Positions 34,301 through 40,300 of a stretch of DNA of 64,000 nucleotides are shown one piece after another. The stretch spans positions 1-64,000 of the forward strand of contig NJBF01000004.1 of NCBI GenBank assembly GCA_003144275.1, given 5' to 3'. Below the pieces are notes generated by a model. The model was not told where the DNA came from, made no database searches, and saw nothing but the letters and a program-made list of their open reading frames with translations. Both the position numbers and the translations under genes were made by a program. The DNA comes from Candidatus Heimdallarchaeota archaeon B3_Heim (GTDB lineage Archaea > Asgardarchaeota > Heimdallarchaeia > Hodarchaeales > Hodarchaeaceae). Positions within the stretch are counted from its first letter, which is position 1; the number at the start of each line of letters is the position of its first letter.

Positions 34301-37300
34301 AATTTATTTGATAGGTTGCACTGGCTGTAGATCCTTGATCAAACCAATTTGGAGAATAACCTTCATTTGTAAAATCAGCTGTAATCGAAGCAGGCGGAGT
34401 TTCATCTACATAACCGATACCAGATCGTACAGTCCCATTATTCCCCACCTTGTCAATAGGTTTTACATAAAATGTGTAACTTGGCCCACTTCCTAAATCA
34501 CCAGGATAAGTAAATCCAGGAGAGGTATATTCGAAGGAATGATACGAATCAGGCGTGCTATCCCCTTCTTCTACAAAAAAACCATTATTTCCTGATCCAC
34601 TATCTGTAATCGCAGAGGGAGTAATATTAATTCCAATTCCATCTTTATCCCAATCCTCGACATATGCACTGTCTCCCAAAACGGTTATTGAGGCCATGGA
34701 GGGGTTAGTTGTATCGGCAGTTGTAAAAATTGTAATACGATTCCGAATTCCACACCTATTGACAATATCTATCCATAAATCTCCTTCCGAGGTTCCATTT
34801 GTCCAATAGTTAGAGGATTGATACGGGGCAGAGGAATCATTATAATTACTTACAAGTCCCCAACCTGCTTCGAAAATTACAAACCACCCAATATTTCCAT
34901 CTTGCCAATTAGCTGCTCCATCGGCATCAACGTTTATTGTCCAAGTATCAGGGATTTCTGTGTTGAGATAGAGTGTTCCACTAGTAATATCAGAAGCACT
35001 AACAATATAAACATAGTTGTGAGCTCCTGGAGCCCAAGCTGCGGCTCCAATTACATCGATATCAAAACCACTTGGTGCCGTAACTCCATAATAGATGTCG
35101 ACATTCGAGGCTGTTTCATTAACATTACCCACATTGTCTTCAAACCGATACCAAATTGTATTATTTGAATCAGCAGTAAGCGTACAAGGAACATTGGTAC
35201 CAGAGACGATTGAACTACCATATGATCCAGAATCACTTTTGATTTGAACAGAATAGATACCAGATCCTGACTCCGTAAAGGAAATATCTGCTGTAAAGTC
35301 TGATTGATCGTAAAAGGCTTCGGTTGAACTAATAGAAGAACTATAGGGGAAATATCCGTCTCCGTTACTATCAGTTGTATCTGAATCTACAGTAATAGAA
35401 TCAAGGGAGGGAGCAGTAGAATCTTCAGTAATTGTAATAGTTACTGTCTGAGATCTTCCCGCATAATCAATTATCAAGACGTTAATAGATGTCCCACTAT
35501 CAGTGCTATTGATATCATAATCAATCACTCGTCTATATGGAGAGCTAATATCTTCTTCTTGGGATTCTCCAAAAGCAGCAGGAAACCTAATTTTCCAGAA
35601 ATTTAACTCGGTTCCTGTGGATATTTCAACATCAAATTCAAGGTTGTCGAAACCTCCATTGAAATAAAGTAGAGTATTACTGTCATTGTACAAATATTGT
35701 CCATTACTAATCTCATAAAGTGTTGAGGTATAGCCTATTGGGTTTGTTAAGTCGACTGTTACGCTAATAGAATCAAGGTTAGTTGCATTATTCCCTACAT
35801 TATCCCGAACTTGGACATATATCGTTTGAATGCCTTCAGGTACTCCTGTAACAGTGGATCCTCCAGCTACCCAAGAATCATACAACCCTCCATCGTATTT
35901 ATAAGAGTACGGAAGAGAATTAACTCCACTTCCACCATCATTAGCACTCCCTATAACAATTAAATCAGTAGAATTGTCGTCATAATAATCTGTGTTAGGA
36001 TCAATTCCATTTGCGACTGAATCTGTATCAGCAGTCAAAATCAGATTTAATGATCCTAACGTAGGAGCAGTAGAATCTTCAATAACTGTGATAGTGATTG
36101 TTTGAGATCTCCCTGCATAATCAATTATTGAAATATCAATTGTTGTACCACTATCAGTGTTATCAATATCATAATCGGTTGTTCTTCGATATGGGGAAAT
36201 TGTAAGTTCTTCTTGTAATTCACCAAATGCGGCAGGTTGACGAACCTTCCAAAAGTTGCTTTCAGTACCAGCAATTATCTCAATATCAAATTCTAAATTA
36301 TTTTGAGCTCCATTAAAGTAAATTAATTCCCCTGTTGCATTAAACAAATACTCTGGATTATTGGTTTCATGTAATATTGAGGTATAGCCCACTGGATCAG
36401 TTAAATCAACGATTACTCCAATAGAATCAAGTTGAGTGGCATTATTACCTACATTATCTCGAACTTGTACATAAATTGTACGAGGACCTTCTGGGACAGA
36501 ATTAACTGTTGCACCCCCACTTACCCATGAACTATAATTTCCCCCATCATATTTGTAGGAATACAAGGAGGAGGGAAGACCACTATCACTATCCACTGGT
36601 GTTCCGCTAAGTGTAACATCAACTGAGTCGTCATCATAATATCCAGTATCAGGATTAATTCCATTTGCTCCTGAATTTGTATCAGCGGTCAAGATCAGAT
36701 TTAAAGTTCCCAATATAGGAAGAATTGAATCTTCCACAACTGATATCGTGATATTCTGAATCCTTCCTGCCTTATCAATTATTATGATATCAATCGTCGT
36801 ATCAGTATCAGTATTATTAATCTCATAATCAGTCGTTCTTCGATATGGGGAAACTGTAAGTTCCTCTTGGAATTCTCCAAATGCAGTAGGTTGACGAACT
36901 TTCCAAAAATTTATCTCTGTTCCACCAAAAACCCCTATATCAAAATTAAGGTCACTTTGTGCTCCATTAAAGTAAATTAATGTTCCACTGCCATCCTCAT
37001 GAAGGTATTGAACATTAATAGTCTCATAGATCGAAGTAGTAAATCCAGTAGGATCAGTTAAGTCCACAACTACCCATTGAGAGGTAAGGTCAGGAGCAAT
37101 ATTGCCTACATTATCAATCACACGAACATAGATAGTTCTGTTCCCTTCAGGAACAGAATTAAGTGTTGTTCCGTTACTTACCCATGATCCATATATCCCA
37201 CCATCATATTTGTAGGAAAATCGAATGGTTGGTAGACCACTCCCTCCATCATTAGGAACTCCTGTGACATAAACATCAACAGTTTGATCATCATCAAATT

Positions 37301-40300
37301 GTGTAACAGGATCTATCCCATCTCCTCCATCGTCTGTATCTACTAGAATGTCGATACTCAGCGTACCTTGATCAGGAGGAGTCGTATCCTCTATAACATT
37401 TACTGTAATAGTTTGGGTACGTCCAGCATGATCAATGACTAATACATCAATTGTAATTCCAATATCAGTGCTATCAATATTATAATCAATTATTCTTTCG
37501 TAAGGAATGGAAGAATCTTCCTCTTCAGATTCCCCGAAAGCAGAAGGAAAACGTACTTTCCAAAAATTGGTATCAGAGCCTCCACTCACCTTAATATCGA
37601 ATCCAAGATCATTGTTTGCACCATTAAAGTAAATTAATTCCCCTGTTTCATTATACAAATACTCAAGATTATTGGTTTCGTAAATAGCTGATGTAAATCC
37701 TGTCGGATCAGATAAATCCACTTCTACACCCACAGAAGCAATACTGTCGTTGATATTTCCCACATTATCCCTTATTTGCAAATAGATTGTACGAGATCCT
37801 TCAGGGACATCTGTAAGAGTGTAACCACTACTAACCCAAGCGTTGTATACACCACCATCGTATTTATATGAATAACTCAGGGTAGGAAAACCGCTTCCGG
37901 TATCAGTAGGTACTCCCGAGACGGTTACTTCTGTAGAATTGTCATCATAATACCCCGTATCAGGCTCGATACTATTTCCTACCGAATCGGTATCAGCTGT
38001 TAAGTCAAGAGTTAAGGTACCTAGGCTTGGTGCGGTTGAATCCTCCGTCACAGTGATCGTGATCGTTTGCGTCCGACCAGCTTTATCTATAATAAGAATA
38101 TCAATAGAGATTCCACTATCAGTACTATCGATTTCATAATCCACCTCCCGTCTATATGGAGCGGCGGTATCGTTTTCTGCACCATCATTAAATACGTCAG
38201 GGAAATAAACTCTCCAGAAATTTATTTCTGTTCCCGTAGAAATACTTACATCAAAACTAAGATTATCGATTGCACCATTGAAATAAATTAATGTTCCACT
38301 TGCATTGTACAGATGATCAAAATCATTGGTTTCAAGAATTGTTGATGCAAATCCTGAAGGGTTGGTTAAATCTACTGTTACGAGTTTCCAATCCAATTCG
38401 GCAAAATTCCCTACCCTGTCTCGAACACGAATTGTGATATTCTGATCTACACCTTCTGGTACAGTTAACGTGGTTCCACCGCTAACCCATGATCCATATG
38501 ATCCCCCGATATATTTATATGAATAAGGAGTCGGGTTCACTCCGCTATCGTTTACTGCGCCATCAGATGCTGAACCTGTTACCGTTACACTGACTAAATC
38601 ATTATCGTAATAACCTATTTCTGGATCGATTCCATTAAGAACTGTATCAGTATCGGCTATTATTTCTAGATTTAAATCTCCAAGAGTGGGAGCATTAGAA
38701 TCTTCAATCACATCAACTGATTTGTTACGAACATTTCCTGCATAATCAAGTACTAATACATCGATTCTTGTTCCGATATCTGTACTGTTAACCGTATATA
38801 TTCTCTCGTAATCAGAAGTACTATCATTTACCTGGGATTCACCAAAAGCTTCAGGGAAATATACCATCCAGAAATTTGGATCGGCAGTATTTTCATTTAT
38901 TCGGATCCTGAATTCTGTACCATCTTCATTGCCATTGAAATAGACAGTACTTCCTCCGATGAAATATAAGTAATCGAAATTTACCATCCAGGATAATTGA
39001 GATGAATATCCAATGTCACTGGGGGCAGTAGTATCAACTACAACATTTACTGAATCAAGATCTGTGGCATTATTACCGCAATTATCTCGTACCCGTACAT
39101 ATATTGTACGAGAGCCTTCAGTCACGGATGTTAAAGTATTACTTGTGCCCAACCAAGTGGTTCCATATGATCCAAGATCTGTTCGATACAGATACTTCAA
39201 AGTTTGAGTTGCTCCACTTCCACTATCCGAGGGTGTTCCAGATATAATCACATCTACAGAATCATCATCGTAATATCCTAGTTCTGGATTAAAACCATCT
39301 GCTCCGTCATCTGTGTCCTCAATTAACTGTAAATCCAATGATCCAATTGTTGGATTATCATTATCTCTCATGAACTGGAATATAACTGAATTAGTGTTGT
39401 CAACCAGGTCAGTTACAATTAAAGTAATTGTAATTGTAGCTCCGATACTGGAGTCATCAGAATTGATTTCAAATTCAAACAACCATGAGTTATTAGTACC
39501 GGAATTATCTGGATTTTCTCCAAAGGCAGGAATATCATGAGTAATGGATTTTAAACCTACTCCATCACTTGAATCATTAGCTGTGCCAGTTACATTAAAC
39601 GGGGTTAGCGTAGAACCCATATTATCGGAAAAATAACCAAAAGCATTGATTCCATCATAATATAAGTAATCAGAGTCTTCATTGGTTGCACTCGGATTAT
39701 GTGTTATATAAGGAGCCTCATTATCCCACCCAATATCAGGAAGGGAGGCGGAAATACTCACTTCTGTTCCATATTCATTATTTGCTCCAATAATTGCTGA
39801 ACCAACAGTGATGTTATCACGTAATTGAACTGTCCCTAAAGCGGGATTTTCCTCCACATCATTTCGAATCAAAACTGATGTTGGTCCATAAATCTCAGAA
39901 TTTCCTATATATCCAACATTGACTTCACCAGTGTAGGGATTTCCTGTATAATCCCATTCAGCAGTAATAGTAATAGTAAAGGCATCACCGGAAGCATCAT
40001 TATCCTCCCAATAACGTGTACCATTATAAGCATAGGCGGATATGGTGATTGCTGTAATTTCTACTCGATCGACAGCTACACTAGTATTAGTGTTTGTGAA
40101 TGATTGGATTAACCCATCTCCCGCTAAATCAACTCTCGGATAGTACGTATAATTACTAATCGAAACTTCTGAATTTGCAGATACATTGAATGAAGAAACA
40201 CTATCTACTAAACTAGTGACATTTTGTGGACCTGACTCGACCCGATAAATTGAAACTTGATCGATCTGGGAATCTGGTACAGGAATAATAGTTCCATTAT

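Noticed and set aside
34818..35168. Plus-strand frames inside the giant surface gene
   Set aside because: They are antisense shadows of repeats; their peptides are rich in I, S, N and C with no sensible domain or start signal.
22020..39355. Mobile element insertions as source of the repeats
   Set aside because: No transposase, no terminal inverted repeats or target duplications; modules are in frame and follow protein-domain borders.
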